A stretch of 25,032 nucleotides of DNA from a virus. Both the position numbers and the translations under genes were made by a program. Positions 1-8,562 of the stretch are shown here, piece after piece. Under the pieces are notes generated by a model, which was not told the DNA's origin, searched no databases, and saw only the letters and a program-made list of their open reading frames with translations. How positions within the stretch are numbered: position 1 is the stretch's first letter; every line of letters starts with the position of its first letter. The stretch spans positions 1 to 25,032 of the IMG/VR virus record IMGVR_UViG_3300012001_000108; one strand, 5' to 3'.

Positions 1-257
1 ATACTACCTTGGATGTTCTGTTGACCGCTATTCTGTCCACTGACAATGTTAGTCGGACTCATTTGGGCTTGCATCTGCTGGGCGTAGATAATGCTTTCTA
101 ATGATACGTAGGGAACAGTACCAAAGGTATTACTAACCTTACCAGACATACTCGGGGCAATCTGAAAGTTCATGTTACCAAAGGTCGCCGTGTACATCTC
201 CATTGGCGCACCGGTAGTATTGGCTGCTAGCGTATTGGCTTGACTGTTAGGTTGCAT
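1..257 (-). CDS. Virion-associated protein, N-terminal part (runs off window)
   Basis: The reading frame starts with ATG at 257 and stays open to the window edge (85 codons), so only the N-terminus is visible. The start shares its A with the TAA of the upstream 704-residue gene (TAATG), which fixes the start and implies translational coupling. The visible part is rich in Asn, Gln, Met, Ser and Thr and ends in a Gln/Ser-rich stretch; no signal peptide or membrane segment is seen. From its position after the connector and the large tail protein it could be an internal virion or tail protein, but I do not recognise a family. Confidence 0.7.
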   Translation of the reverse strand, partial: MQPNSQANTLAANTTGAPMEMYTATFGNMNFQIAPSMSGKVSNTFGTVPYVSLESIIYAQQMQAQMSPTNIVSGQNSGQQNIQGS

Positions 258-2371
258 TAACTTCCCTCTCGCTGGTCATCGACACGTACATCTTCCTCAG
301 AATTTAGGGGGTCAATCTCGTAAACGATGCCGGTAATAGTAGGTATCGTTGCCGGACTGCTACAAGTGCCTGTGAAGCCCCACTGGGCCTCGTAGAAGCG
401 TCCTGGCTCAACATCTATAACAATACTCGTATCACCAGTCGCAGGCGAGTAGGCGGTACTTGTAGTCGGGTCAGCGCTAATCTGTGCGCCACGTTCAGTA
501 GAAACCCATGCCGTCAGAGTAGCATTAGCGGGCCACGGTAAGAAGTTAACCTTATAACGGCCAGCATTCTTCTGCTTATAGCGCACGCCACCGTCATAGA
601 TTAAACTTGTCCAGCTAAAGACTGAAGCGGCCGGGGAACTGTTGTTAACCATATCAAGATAGTAAGTCGTGACACCAGCTACTGTTTTACGACTCGACAC
701 ATACATCGTATCGACGAAGTTCTGCACCATACCGATTTGCAAGTTATTAGTTGCCGAGTAGTTGTAGGTAGCATTGCCTAGCGCATAGCTGTAACCGAAG
801 CTGTTAGGATAAATCAGTTCCACGGCCCCCCAGGAATAAATGCCGTACTTGAGGTTGACGTTAGTAGTGACGCTTGGATAACCTATCATGAGTAGGTTGT
901 AACGGGGGGCCATCATGTGAGGGTTAACAATTGTCGTATCGGTCGTACCAAGATAGTCAGTATTCTGGTAAGCAATCGGCCGTACTTTGATGACCTGCTG
1001 ACCACCGCCCCACGCATACAGCGCACCGGCAGCTATGAAGTAGGTAATATTGTTAAACGTATAGACGCTGTACGGTGCGCCCATCGGTATAACTATCTTA
1101 AAGTTATAGCTGGCGTTCTGACCATCCCAGAAGTACAGCGCACCCTCTTGGTAGTTGTTGGTGGTACTGCTAACGCTGCGCTTCTCGGCAGCGATTACTA
1201 GGTACTGGTTGTTTTGACTTAGGCCGCAGATTTCATAGCCAGCGTCGATAGGAAAGCGCTCCCGTTGCCAGACGTTGTTGCTAGGGTTAGCGTCATTGCT
1301 AAAGTTGTAAGTACTCAAGTATTGACCGTTACCGACACACAGCAGGAAAACATTACCCGTAAAGATGGTCGCAGGGTGCCAGCCATTATTAGTCTTGACC
1401 ATGCGGTAGTTAAACAAAATCATGTCAGCAGTACTTAAGTCTACGGTTGTTAGAGTACGCACCTTTGTATCGGCCACGGTGCTGGTAATATGCCAGTGAT
1501 AAGCAGCCGACAGGCCAGACTGAATTGCGCCTGTAAATGACCGGATACCGGGTGCCGCAAACACAAACTCGTTATAGCCGGTTGTCAGACTAGCGTGGGC
1601 GATAGTAATTGCTGCCAGTGACCTGTTAAAGCCATCGTGAAGCGTTAACGTGACATTACCCGTACCAACAGTGTCTACGTAGACAGCTATCGAGTAGAAC
1701 GGCTCTAAATCAGGCGCAAACGGACACTTGCCAGTTAGGACAGTCTCGGCCGGTATGCTGGTCGGCGTGGTGTAGAAAAGGGAAGTCGCATTAGTTGTGA
1801 CTTGACTGGTAGCAGTCACGCCCTGCGTAGTGGCTAAGTTAAGCATGTTATTACGGGCGGCACCGTCATAGTTAGTCGAGACTGAGTTGTATAAGTTAAC
1901 CACTCCGTTAGCACTACTAGCCGACTTACCAAACTGAGCGTCTTTTAAGGCTGGACTGCTAGCTAGTGGCCCGTACATGCTGACGCTCTGCTGGCCTGTG
2001 ATATACAGGAAGTCTGACAGCTGGTTATAAACGATACCGTAACCGCTTGTCTCTGTAGTGGTGGCAACCTTAGTCAGAGTGTTGCTAGTATCTAACTTGT
2101 ACAGATTTCCAGCATTACCGATTAGCCAGCGATTGCCAGTGGGGTCTTGTACCATATCAACTGGCAAGTCTACTAGTACGGCACTTGCGCCAGACACGGC
2201 TGCCAAGCCCGGCAAGACGGACATCTGACTAGCTTTGCTGCGGAAATCTAGCCCCTCAGAAGCGTAGAACGAGTTAGACACGCCATTTTTGAAGTCGATC
2301 GACTGACCGCCCTCGAAACTTGCCATATTAATCAGGAACTTATTGGTGTCGCCGGGGCCTTTACCTGCCAT
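257..2371 (-). CDS. Large tail/nozzle-like virion protein (704 aa)
   Basis: A 704-residue protein with no membrane segments. It is rich in Thr, Ser, Asn, Tyr and Gly, with recurring short beta-type segments (for example PTGNRWLIGNAGNLYKLD near residue 80, and GNGQYLSTYN and GALYAWGGGQQV further on) that read like blades of a beta-propeller. It directly follows the connector-like gene and precedes the truncated window-edge gene. In T7-like podoviruses the adaptor is followed by a nozzle protein of about this size with a propeller-like core, so a tail nozzle/tube role is the favoured inference. Alternatives are a P22-type tail stabilisation protein or another large baseplate protein. The family was not recognised by motif; the call rests on size, composition and order. 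Confidence 0.55.
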   Translation of the reverse strand: MAGKGPGDTNKFLINMASFEGGQSIDFKNGVSNSFYASEGLDFRSKASQMSVLPGLAAVSGASAVLVDLPVDMVQDPTGNRWLIGNAGNLYKLDTSNTLTKVATTTETSGYGIVYNQLSDFLYITGQQSVSMYGPLASSPALKDAQFGKSASSANGVVNLYNSVSTNYDGAARNNMLNLATTQGVTATSQVTTNATSLFYTTPTSIPAETVLTGKCPFAPDLEPFYSIAVYVDTVGTGNVTLTLHDGFNRSLAAITIAHASLTTGYNEFVFAAPGIRSFTGAIQSGLSAAYHWHITSTVADTKVRTLTTVDLSTADMILFNYRMVKTNNGWHPATIFTGNVFLLCVGNGQYLSTYNFSNDANPSNNVWQRERFPIDAGYEICGLSQNNQYLVIAAEKRSVSSTTNNYQEGALYFWDGQNASYNFKIVIPMGAPYSVYTFNNITYFIAAGALYAWGGGQQVIKVRPIAYQNTDYLGTTDTTIVNPHMMAPRYNLLMIGYPSVTTNVNLKYGIYSWGAVELIYPNSFGYSYALGNATYNYSATNNLQIGMVQNFVDTMYVSSRKTVAGVTTYYLDMVNNSSPAASVFSWTSLIYDGGVRYKQKNAGRYKVNFLPWPANATLTAWVSTERGAQISADPTTSTAYSPATGDTSIVIDVEPGRFYEAQWGFTGTCSSPATIPTITGIVYEIDPLNSEEDVRVDDQREGS

Positions 2372-2374
2372 TAT

Positions 2375-3271
2375 TTAACCTGTCATTCCTGTAGGGGGAA
2401 TACCAAACAAGTTATAGCTGTAGGAATCTAACGACTGCAAAATCTGCCCAGTACTCTTAGCAGCGTAAACCTCTTTATACTGTATCAGTAAGTCTTCAAA
2501 CAGTTGCTTGTAACCGGCTGCCGTAGCAGCGTCTTTACGCTTTAAGTAGTAGTTGTAAGCAGGGAAGTAGACCATAGCCATGTGATAATCCTCTGGGATA
2601 TCTGGTACTTGACCGATCAGACTTGCTACCCCGGACTTAGTTGGCCCTAGGTAGACATTCTCAAGCGTAATGGAACTGGAACTTGTGTAGCCGACTATTG
2701 GGTACCAGTTACCATCACTGCCGTCTGTTACCTGTAAACTCATACCGACCATGTTAGCGTTGAACAGTGCTGATGATGCTACCGTAACCGAGCCATTAGT
2801 AACATTAATCGCTGGCGTAGCGTCATCGAGAGACATATCTTTTAAGCGTGGTTCGTAAGAAACAATCAAGCCGTTAGTAGCATTAGCAGATGGTACTGGG
2901 TAGAGTTCTAACTCATTCTTCCCCCGTACAAAGCCTGTCGTAGGTATGCCGACAGTCATAGCCGGTACGAGTGTTAAGCGGTTCCACATCTCCTCAGAGT
3001 CTACAAGCGTCACTGGCAGGGTTAATCCGCCACTGGTTACTTTGACAGTCGTTATGCGTACCATGTCCTGCGGGAACGTGTAACGGGCTTGTGAGGCGAC
3101 TAGGTTAGTCGTAACCTCTTTACGTGTCCAGTAGCGACGGCTGGCGTTCTTGAAGATTCTAACAGCCTGATTAGCGTCCTGTTTTAGGTTTGTTAGGGCT
3201 AGGCTGTTTGTCGTTGGGCTAATGCCGACTATATCGCTACTTCTGGTGTATCCTTGGGTGAAAGTTAGCAT
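2375..3271 (-). CDS. Head-tail adaptor/connector-like protein (298 aa)
   Basis: A 298-residue soluble protein. The N-terminal third is helical, with a basic stretch near residue 45 (ASRRYWTRKEV). The centre is beta-rich (GKNELELYPVP near residue 115) and the end is helical with DIPEDYHMAMVYFPAYNYYL followed by a charged helix. This layout (helical N-terminus, beta centre with an LELYPVP-like motif, C-terminal DIPEDYH helix) matches adaptor proteins of short-tailed phages that sit between portal and tail. The following gene, two bases after the stop codon, is the large tail protein, as expected for an adaptor-nozzle pair. The 120-bp gap upstream contains a small hairpin (3319-3333) but no convincing promoter. 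Confidence 0.6.
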   Translation of the reverse strand: MLTFTQGYTRSSDIVGISPTTNSLALTNLKQDANQAVRIFKNASRRYWTRKEVTTNLVASQARYTFPQDMVRITTVKVTSGGLTLPVTLVDSEEMWNRLTLVPAMTVGIPTTGFVRGKNELELYPVPSANATNGLIVSYEPRLKDMSLDDATPAINVTNGSVTVASSALFNANMVGMSLQVTDGSDGNWYPIVGYTSSSSITLENVYLGPTKSGVASLIGQVPDIPEDYHMAMVYFPAYNYYLKRKDAATAAGYKQLFEDLLIQYKEVYAAKSTGQILQSLDSYSYNLFGIPPTGMTG

Positions 3272-3391
3272 TTGTTTGTCCTTATGGGGTTATTGTATAT
3301 CATTACTTGCATTCGCCGGTGTTACCATAACACTCATAGCCTCTGCGTGCCTTGTAACATAATCCAAATTTGTGAAGTAGATATTTCATAT

Positions 3392-4204
3392 TTAGGCACC
3401 GATAGCCGTCCACTGGGCATACACAGTATTGGAAGTTGACCAAGTACCGCCAGATGTGTTAACAGTCCAGGCAAACCCTGTAGTAGTTAGGCTTTTGGCG
3501 ATAGCCCAGGCACCATTGACATTTGCACCACCAGCACCCAGTGTAGCGGTAACACCAGCCGTATCACCGCCGAAAGTAATAGTAACTATGGGTACATTAG
3601 TGAAGGCAACGGGGAAGGTAATTGTTCCACCGGCAGCCCCAGTACCATTGCCTTGTGTCGCAACCCAACCTGTTTGTACTTTAGCAACTGTCTCGGCTAT
3701 ATTACTGCCGTTATTCCCCCTATTTGTTGAATAGGAAGTAATCGCACTCCCACCAATATTCGTTAGTGTATTATTAGCCCCTGATATAGTCTTATTAGTC
3801 AACGCAACCGTAGCAGCATTCTTAGTAGCATCACTAGTATTATCAACATTACCTAGTCCAACATCACCCTTGACAATACCAGTTGGCGTAGTAAGCGCAG
3901 GCGAAGTAGACAGTACCACGCTACCTGTACCAGTAGAACTAGTTACGCCACTGCCCCCATTAGCAACTGGCAAAGTACCAGCAACATCAGTAGTCAATAC
4001 AGCTTGTGCGTAGGCAGTAGTACCCGTTCCAGTACCACGTAACAGAGTACTTGCAACCGGCGTACTAGCACCAGTACCTACTTTTGCCTCTAAAGCTTGA
4101 ATAGCCGTTATTTCGAGTACATGGGTGCCAGCATGCGATGGATTGTTAGTAAGACTACCAGCACCGGGCTGTGGAATGCTATCAAGGCTTGCTGGAAATG
4201 ACAC
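3392..4204 (-). CDS. Tail fibre protein with VDNTSD motif (270 aa)
   Basis: A 270-residue Gly/Thr/Ser-rich protein. It contains LPVANGGSGV (about residue 80) and KGDVGLGNVDNTSDATKN (about residues 111-128), a repeat signature of phage tail fibres seen in many long and short fibres. The C-terminal ~100 residues are beta-rich (TFPVAFTNVPIVTITFGGD, then Trp-containing strands ending in QWTAIGA), resembling fibre-tip binding domains. The start is GTG at 4204, directly after the TAA of the previous gene (TAAGTG), consistent with termination-reinitiation. It lies in a block of fibre/spike genes and probably takes part in host attachment. Confidence 0.75.
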   Translation of the reverse strand: MSFPASLDSIPQPGAGSLTNNPSHAGTHVLEITAIQALEAKVGTGASTPVASTLLRGTGTGTTAYAQAVLTTDVAGTLPVANGGSGVTSSTGTGSVVLSTSPALTTPTGIVKGDVGLGNVDNTSDATKNAATVALTNKTISGANNTLTNIGGSAITSYSTNRGNNGSNIAETVAKVQTGWVATQGNGTGAAGGTITFPVAFTNVPIVTITFGGDTAGVTATLGAGGANVNGAWAIAKSLTTTGFAWTVNTSGGTWSTSNTVYAQWTAIGA

Positions 4205-4492
4205 TTAGTTAGCCCACCCTGTAACATTCTTATTGTTAGTCGTGTTCGTGACCATCTGCAAGTAGTCATAGGTATAAGAATTGTCGTAGGTAATCGTTGC
4301 GTCATCGTATGTGTAAGGCGTTAGTTGCATAGATTCATTAGCCCAACTACTAGGTGTACGGGGTGTTACCGTAAAGCTGGTCTGGTTCTTGACCACGTTA
4401 TTAACCCACGCCGACCCACTTTTAGTAACGGTCGCCCACGGGCTAGTACTCTTACTACTACTGTTCCAAGATGTTACGCTTTTAGCCATCAT
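4205..4492 (-). CDS. Small Ser/Thr/Trp-rich virion protein (95 aa)
   Basis: A 95-residue protein rich in Ser, Thr, Asn, Tyr and Trp, with a repeated pattern of short strands (SSWANESMQLTPYTYDDATITYDNS). There are two possible start codons, ATG at 4492 and ATG at 4489, behind AGAGGATAA, so the start is uncertain by one codon. It lies 10 bases after the stop of the 120-residue gene and its stop abuts the fibre gene. From composition and position it is probably a small fibre or spike-associated structural protein. No family recognised. Confidence 0.65.
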   Translation of the reverse strand: MMAKSVTSWNSSSKSTSPWATVTKSGSAWVNNVVKNQTSFTVTPRTPSSWANESMQLTPYTYDDATITYDNSYTYDYLQMVTNTTNNKNVTGWAN

Positions 4493-4502
4493 TTATCCTC
4501 TG

Positions 4503-4865
4503 TTAATAGCAGCTAAAAAAGAAATTGCAAACCGTACTTGCTGCAGCTGATAGATAGATATTAGCCTGACGAGCACAAGGTACAGTGACCTGTTGCCCGG
4601 CCGGTATGCTAAACGATGCGCTTGAAGTACTGTCTTCTGAGACTTGCAAGGCGTTCGTAGTGCTGATGATAGTAAGCGATACTGCGTTAAGCGGTACAAG
4701 CAGCGTAGCCGTTGTGTTGACTGTTAGTGGGGATGCGTTAGGCGTACCTGTAATATCTACTGTTTGAAAGTAGTTTGCTGAACCAGTTAATGCTACCCGG
4801 TTGCCGTCTGTTACTGACCCACCTAGTGGGGTTGATTGTTTTAGTCCGCTTTGTGTATAACTCAT
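4503..4865 (-). CDS. Small beta-rich virion protein (120 aa)
   Basis: A 120-residue protein of alternating Ser/Thr/Val strands with SFSIPAGQQVTVPCARQANIYL near the C-terminus, a pattern common in small decoration or fibre-accessory proteins. The start codon follows a strong Shine-Dalgarno site, AGGAGAATCTA-ATG. It is the first gene after the terminator at 4888-4911, so its expression depends on readthrough or on an unseen promoter. Probably a component of the tail fibre/spike assembly; family not recognised. Confidence 0.65.
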   Translation of the reverse strand: MSYTQSGLKQSTPLGGSVTDGNRVALTGSANYFQTVDITGTPNASPLTVNTTATLLVPLNAVSLTIISTTNALQVSEDSTSSASFSIPAGQQVTVPCARQANIYLSAAASTVCNFFFSCY

Positions 4866-4883
4866 TAGATTCTCCTGTTAAAT

Positions 4884-4911
4884 AAAAACAACCCGAAAGG
4901 AGTCGGGCTGT
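4884..4911 (-). terminator. Intrinsic terminator after the spike gene
   Basis: Read on the minus strand, a 9-bp stem (ACAGCCCGA/TCGGGTTGT with one G-U pair, 4888-4911) with a 6-nt loop is followed by a U-tract (4884-4888). It lies 30 bases after the stop of the beta-helix spike gene and just before the RBS of the next gene. Confidence 0.85.
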
Positions 4912-4941
4912 ATGTTTTGCCTATGGTGGTAGTGTACTATA

Positions 4942-7413
4942 TTAGTTAATAATTATCCAACCGATAGTGCTAGTATCAGTAGCAATTGAACTATTGATTA
5001 CAAAAGATGTTCCAGCTACTACAGTACCTTTAGATAGTACCCCTACTGTTCCACCGACTAGCTGACAAGTTAGCATAATGATTGAATTAGCTGTTACAGC
5101 AGTTGTTGAAACGGTTACCGTACCAGCTACTAGCACAGCAGTTCCGATAGAAGCATTCGTGCCGGTGCCTATACTTAATTTGTTGCCAGTAGTAAGCGTT
5201 AGACTGCCAGCCTCAATTAACACACCTCCAGTCTTAACATCTAGTCCTGGACCCGTTCCAGCGTTATCTACTTTTAAAGTAGCTCCAGTGGTACTAGCAT
5301 TAGTTGACCGAAGCCAAACTAAAGGTGAGTTGGTATTGACAGCATTACTGTTGACGTACAGGGCAAATTTGTTAGAAGCCAGAATTCCGTTTTGGATAAT
5401 ATCTAAGCCCATGCCTGTACCGTTGTTCGTGATGAGTTCAGCCGTTGGGTTATTAGTAGTATCACTCTGAGTAATGGCTAGTGAGGTAGCGTTGCCACCG
5501 CTTGGAGTGGTGACGATTAAACTATTAACTGTACCGAGGCTAAAACCAACATTACTGGTGCCAGAAACACCTAAAACTGAGATTGTTGTACTGGTATTTG
5601 ATATGAGTATCGGGTTAGTCAAGTTCCCAGACAGAGCGCCGCCGACGACGCTACAGTTAGCCAGGGCACTACCGCTTCGCAGATAGATACCGTACCGCTG
5701 GGTCTTGGTGTTCTGATTATCGAAACAGTGGTTATTGGCCAGTGTCAGGTTAGTAATAGGGGTGTTAGCATTAGGGTTAACGTTGATGCCGTCATGGAGA
5801 GCGTCTAGCGTACCGTTGTTATAGATAAGGTTGCCGGACACGTCCAGACAGTCGAGCGGCTGGTAGTTACCGCCAGTGATAATCTCGATGCCGTCATAGC
5901 CATTGCCGTAGATGCGGTTGCCAGCAATCGTGCCGTAACCGCTGCCAGCGTAGATACCGTAGAAAGTGCCATTCTTAATCGTATTACCCCTAGCACTAAC
6001 GCCGTCGGAGTGAGCGAAAATCTGGATACCATAGAGGATAGGATTGGTGAAGACGTTGTGGTTGATCTGCGTACCGTCAACAGCATGCCCTACGACCTGG
6101 GAACTGCCAAAAACCGTACCGGCTCCAACCGGGTCAACCGCCATAGCTACGGTAAAGGTTGTAGTAGTCGGCGTACTAGCTATATAGAAGTAGCCGTTAT
6201 AACCGGCGGGGGTAACACCAGAGACCGTGACATACTGCCCAACCGAGAAGCCATGGACGGCACTAGTGGTATAAGTAGCTACTGAAGCTGTCCACGAGGA
6301 AGCCGTCAGAGTCTTACTGATATTGGTTACCCCAACGAAACAACTAATCAACGACCCATAATCATAGTTATTGTTGAACTGGACGTTTGGCGTACCTGTG
6401 TTGCGGTAGCCAGCTTGGCCGCCGTTAATCGAGATGTTATCAGAGAAGATGTAGGAAGCTGTATTTCCAGTACCGACGTTATCAGCCTCGATTAAGAAGT
6501 TGTTGTTCTGGTTGCCGATACAGATATTATTACTAATCACCATGTATTCGGCAGTATTAGACCCGGAGGCGATACCGATACCATTACAGCCTAGAATTGA
6601 GGCAGAAATCTGGCCAAAAGTGGTAGCTGTGCCGGGGTTTACGGATAGCTGTAAGTTGCCGGAGTTGTTGCTGGTATCAACCGTGAAAGTAGTAGTCGTC
6701 GGTACACTAGTCACCCTGAAGACACCATTGTACCCCACCGGCACCATACCGGTTATGACAATGTAATCGCCAACTGAATAACCGTGGGCTGTACCGGTAG
6801 TCGCAGAGAACGTATTAGCGGTGTAGGCCATAACGGTGATAGCAGCGACTTTACTGAAACCGCAACGCTGGACGATACACTCGGTAATAGTCACGCCGGT
6901 ATAATCATCAGCCCCAAGGCCGGTAGCAGTCGTGTCGTGGACGTTGAGGCGCATCAACTTACAGTCTTTAAGAGAGGAAGCGTTGAAGCCTTTTTTACCA
7001 TTGGTGTTGAGCATGTTACTGCCATCGAGTTCCATGTCGGAGATAATGCCGTTAGTGTAGGGCGTAGTTGAGTTATAAGTACTATAGTTGTCCAGTATGC
7101 CAAAGGTTGAACCGCTGACGGTCGTCACCTTAGTCTGGAACATGCCTTGACCCCTTAGCCAAACATTATTAAGCGGCACGACTGACGCACCCAGAGTAAA
7201 TGTACCGTCTAGCAGGTCAACAATACCGCCATTAGTCAGGGCGTTGGCGGCCACTATGGCCGCGTTTATCTCGACGTCATTAGCGGTGTTATTGGCACAG
7301 GTGTAGTCAGCTGGACGGGTATCGCCGAAAGGGGCAACTATGAAGCGGGTCGTGCGTTTATTCGGGTCAGTAGTACGCAACTGTCCAAGCAATGGATCAA
7401 AGACAGTGCCCAT
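4942..7413 (-). CDS. Beta-helix tail spike / pectate-lyase-like receptor-binding protein (823 aa)
   Basis: An 823-residue protein. Residues ~20-90 contain APFGDTRPADYTC and NGGIVDLLDGTFTLG, the usual entrance of phage right-handed beta-helix spikes (pectate-lyase-like fold). Repeated rungs with Asn, Gly and Ile follow (ISNNICIGNQNNNFLIEA, VSARGNTIKNGTFYGIYAG, GNRIYGNGYDGIEI). Two similar ~60-residue segments interrupt the helix at residues ~200-262 and ~375-440 (HGYSVGDYIVITG and HGFSVGQYVTVSG, each followed by a YNG and a PTTTTFTV motif). The last ~90 residues (after KLSIGTGTNASIG) form a separate beta domain found at the end of many phage fibres. The protein most likely binds, and perhaps cleaves, host surface glycan; catalytic residues cannot be assigned by eye. 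It starts one base after the previous stop and is followed by a terminator. Confidence 0.85.
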   Translation of the reverse strand: MGTVFDPLLGQLRTTDPNKRTTRFIVAPFGDTRPADYTCANNTANDVEINAAIVAANALTNGGIVDLLDGTFTLGASVVPLNNVWLRGQGMFQTKVTTVSGSTFGILDNYSTYNSTTPYTNGIISDMELDGSNMLNTNGKKGFNASSLKDCKLMRLNVHDTTATGLGADDYTGVTITECIVQRCGFSKVAAITVMAYTANTFSATTGTAHGYSVGDYIVITGMVPVGYNGVFRVTSVPTTTTFTVDTSNNSGNLQLSVNPGTATTFGQISASILGCNGIGIASGSNTAEYMVISNNICIGNQNNNFLIEADNVGTGNTASYIFSDNISINGGQAGYRNTGTPNVQFNNNYDYGSLISCFVGVTNISKTLTASSWTASVATYTTSAVHGFSVGQYVTVSGVTPAGYNGYFYIASTPTTTTFTVAMAVDPVGAGTVFGSSQVVGHAVDGTQINHNVFTNPILYGIQIFAHSDGVSARGNTIKNGTFYGIYAGSGYGTIAGNRIYGNGYDGIEIITGGNYQPLDCLDVSGNLIYNNGTLDALHDGINVNPNANTPITNLTLANNHCFDNQNTKTQRYGIYLRSGSALANCSVVGGALSGNLTNPILISNTSTTISVLGVSGTSNVGFSLGTVNSLIVTTPSGGNATSLAITQSDTTNNPTAELITNNGTGMGLDIIQNGILASNKFALYVNSNAVNTNSPLVWLRSTNASTTGATLKVDNAGTGPGLDVKTGGVLIEAGSLTLTTGNKLSIGTGTNASIGTAVLVAGTVTVSTTAVTANSIIMLTCQLVGGTVGVLSKGTVVAGTSFVINSSIATDTSTIGWIIIN

Positions 7414-7414
7414 C

Positions 7415-7726
7415 CTAGCTCCAGACTACTGTAGTTATCACGGCCTTAGTAGAATCGGTGTAGTTCACGGTTTGAGTTGCTTTTGTAACGCCTGCCAATG
7501 TATATACATAAACATCGCTCGTAGTATTAGAGGTATACGTCATAGTGTCATAGGTCGTAGGCTTAAGTGCTACTGATGATGAACTAGATACTTGCAACAG
7601 GTGCGTAGTAGGGTCAGCCTCTAAAACAACAGGCGTAATACCATCAGTTGTACTAGCAGCCAGTAAAAAAGGCACACGGTTAGCATCTCGTGGTGCAGAG
7701 TAAGGCGAACCTGAGCGATTAGACAT
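7415..7726 (-). CDS. Small virion protein preceding the spike (103 aa)
   Basis: A 103-residue protein. The N-terminal half contains RDANRVPFLLAASTTDGITPVVLEADPTTHLLQV, a layout I associate with short structural genes beside phage fibre genes. The C-terminal half is Thr/Tyr-rich and beta-like, ending TTVVWS. It starts five bases after the TAG of the coiled-coil gene and its stop nearly abuts the spike start, so it is in the same transcript. It may be a decoration or spike-adaptor protein; the function is an inference from context. Confidence 0.6.
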   Translation of the reverse strand: MSNRSGSPYSAPRDANRVPFLLAASTTDGITPVVLEADPTTHLLQVSSSSSVALKPTTYDTMTYTSNTTSDVYVYTLAGVTKATQTVNYTDSTKAVITTVVWS

Positions 7727-7731
7727 TACGC

Positions 7732-8562
7732 CTATTCTACGTTATAAAGTCGATCTCTGCTAGTCTGACGATGACGCTTCTCGGCCATGTCTAGTTCTTC
7801 ACGTTGCAGCGCATCACGTTTCGCCATGATTTCACGCTCTTTTACGTCTAGTGTACGAAGCTTTTTATCTATTTCTGTCTGCTGTTCGGCAGTTCTGTTA
7901 GTAACTATGACAAGTTGCGATTCCTGCTCAACAACATCTGCTTGTAATTGGTCTAACTCAGACTGTTTTGTATCAACACCAGCTTGCAAACGGTTGATTT
8001 CTACTTCCATATCATCTCTAGCCTGGTCTAAATCGACTGTAAGCACTTTAAGATTATCGCTTACGTCATGCAAAGCTAACTTACTCTCTTTTAGCACATG
8101 CTTGGCTTCGGTAATCTCGTAGTCAATACCACGGAGTCGAGTATTGCCCGCTTCGGCTTGGTCGTTAATCGCAAACTCTTGCCGTTTGGCATACTTTTCA
8201 CGCTCTTGGATAGACAGTTTAACAGTATCCAGCTCTTGCTTGGCTGCTTGGAGCAGTAAGTCTTGCCGTTGTTGCGATTCTATGTATTTAGCCTTCAAAT
8301 CGGCTGTCCGTCGGTCATAATCGACTTCCATGCTGGCTATCCGTTTAGTATGTTGGTCAATTAGGTCTTGACGGCTGCGTAACTCACTGCTCAGAGTGCT
8401 AAACTGCTTATCTTGTAGTTCAAAACGAGTATTTAGCTGGGCTATATCAGCCTCTAGTTGTTCGGCCAGTTGTTCACGGGTTACGAGGTAAGCTTCCCGA
8501 GCGTCTAGTTCCCTAGACCGTCTGGTTAGCTGGTCGGCCGGGGCCACGCTTGGCTGGTTCAT
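7732..8562 (-). CDS. Coiled-coil protein (276 aa)
   Basis: The body of this protein is one long predicted coiled coil: almost continuous heptads of Leu/Ile/Val with Glu, Lys, Arg, Gln and Asp (for example LNTRFELQDKQFSTLSSEL and DDMEVEINRLQAGVDTKQSE), without Pro or Gly breaks. An upstream in-frame TTG at 8628 would add 22 residues, but ATG at 8562 (MNQPSVAP) follows AAGGGGG at a usable distance and is preferred. It overlaps the previous gene by 50 bases. Possible roles are an internal virion protein, a tail-shaft or scaffold component, or a chaperone; none can be proved. Coiled coils are rare among the surrounding beta-rich genes, so it probably plays an assembly role. Confidence 0.65.
   Translation of the reverse strand: MNQPSVAPADQLTRRSRELDAREAYLVTREQLAEQLEADIAQLNTRFELQDKQFSTLSSELRSRQDLIDQHTKRIASMEVDYDRRTADLKAKYIESQQRQDLLLQAAKQELDTVKLSIQEREKYAKRQEFAINDQAEAGNTRLRGIDYEITEAKHVLKESKLALHDVSDNLKVLTVDLDQARDDMEVEINRLQAGVDTKQSELDQLQADVVEQESQLVIVTNRTAEQQTEIDKKLRTLDVKEREIMAKRDALQREELDMAEKRHRQTSRDRLYNVE

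Noticed and set aside
3319-3333. Hairpin GTGTTA/TAACAC before the connector gene considered as a terminator
   Set aside because: Only 6 bp with a 3-base loop and no U-tract.
3429-3734. Plus-strand 101-codon frame opposite the fibre gene
   Set aside because: No ribosome-binding site or neighbours on that strand; shadow of the fibre reading frame.
5078-5470. Plus-strand 130-codon frame opposite the spike gene
   Set aside because: Antisense shadow of a repetitive Thr/Val-rich gene; composition (Val, Pro, Leu) mirrors the opposite strand and it is not part of any operon.
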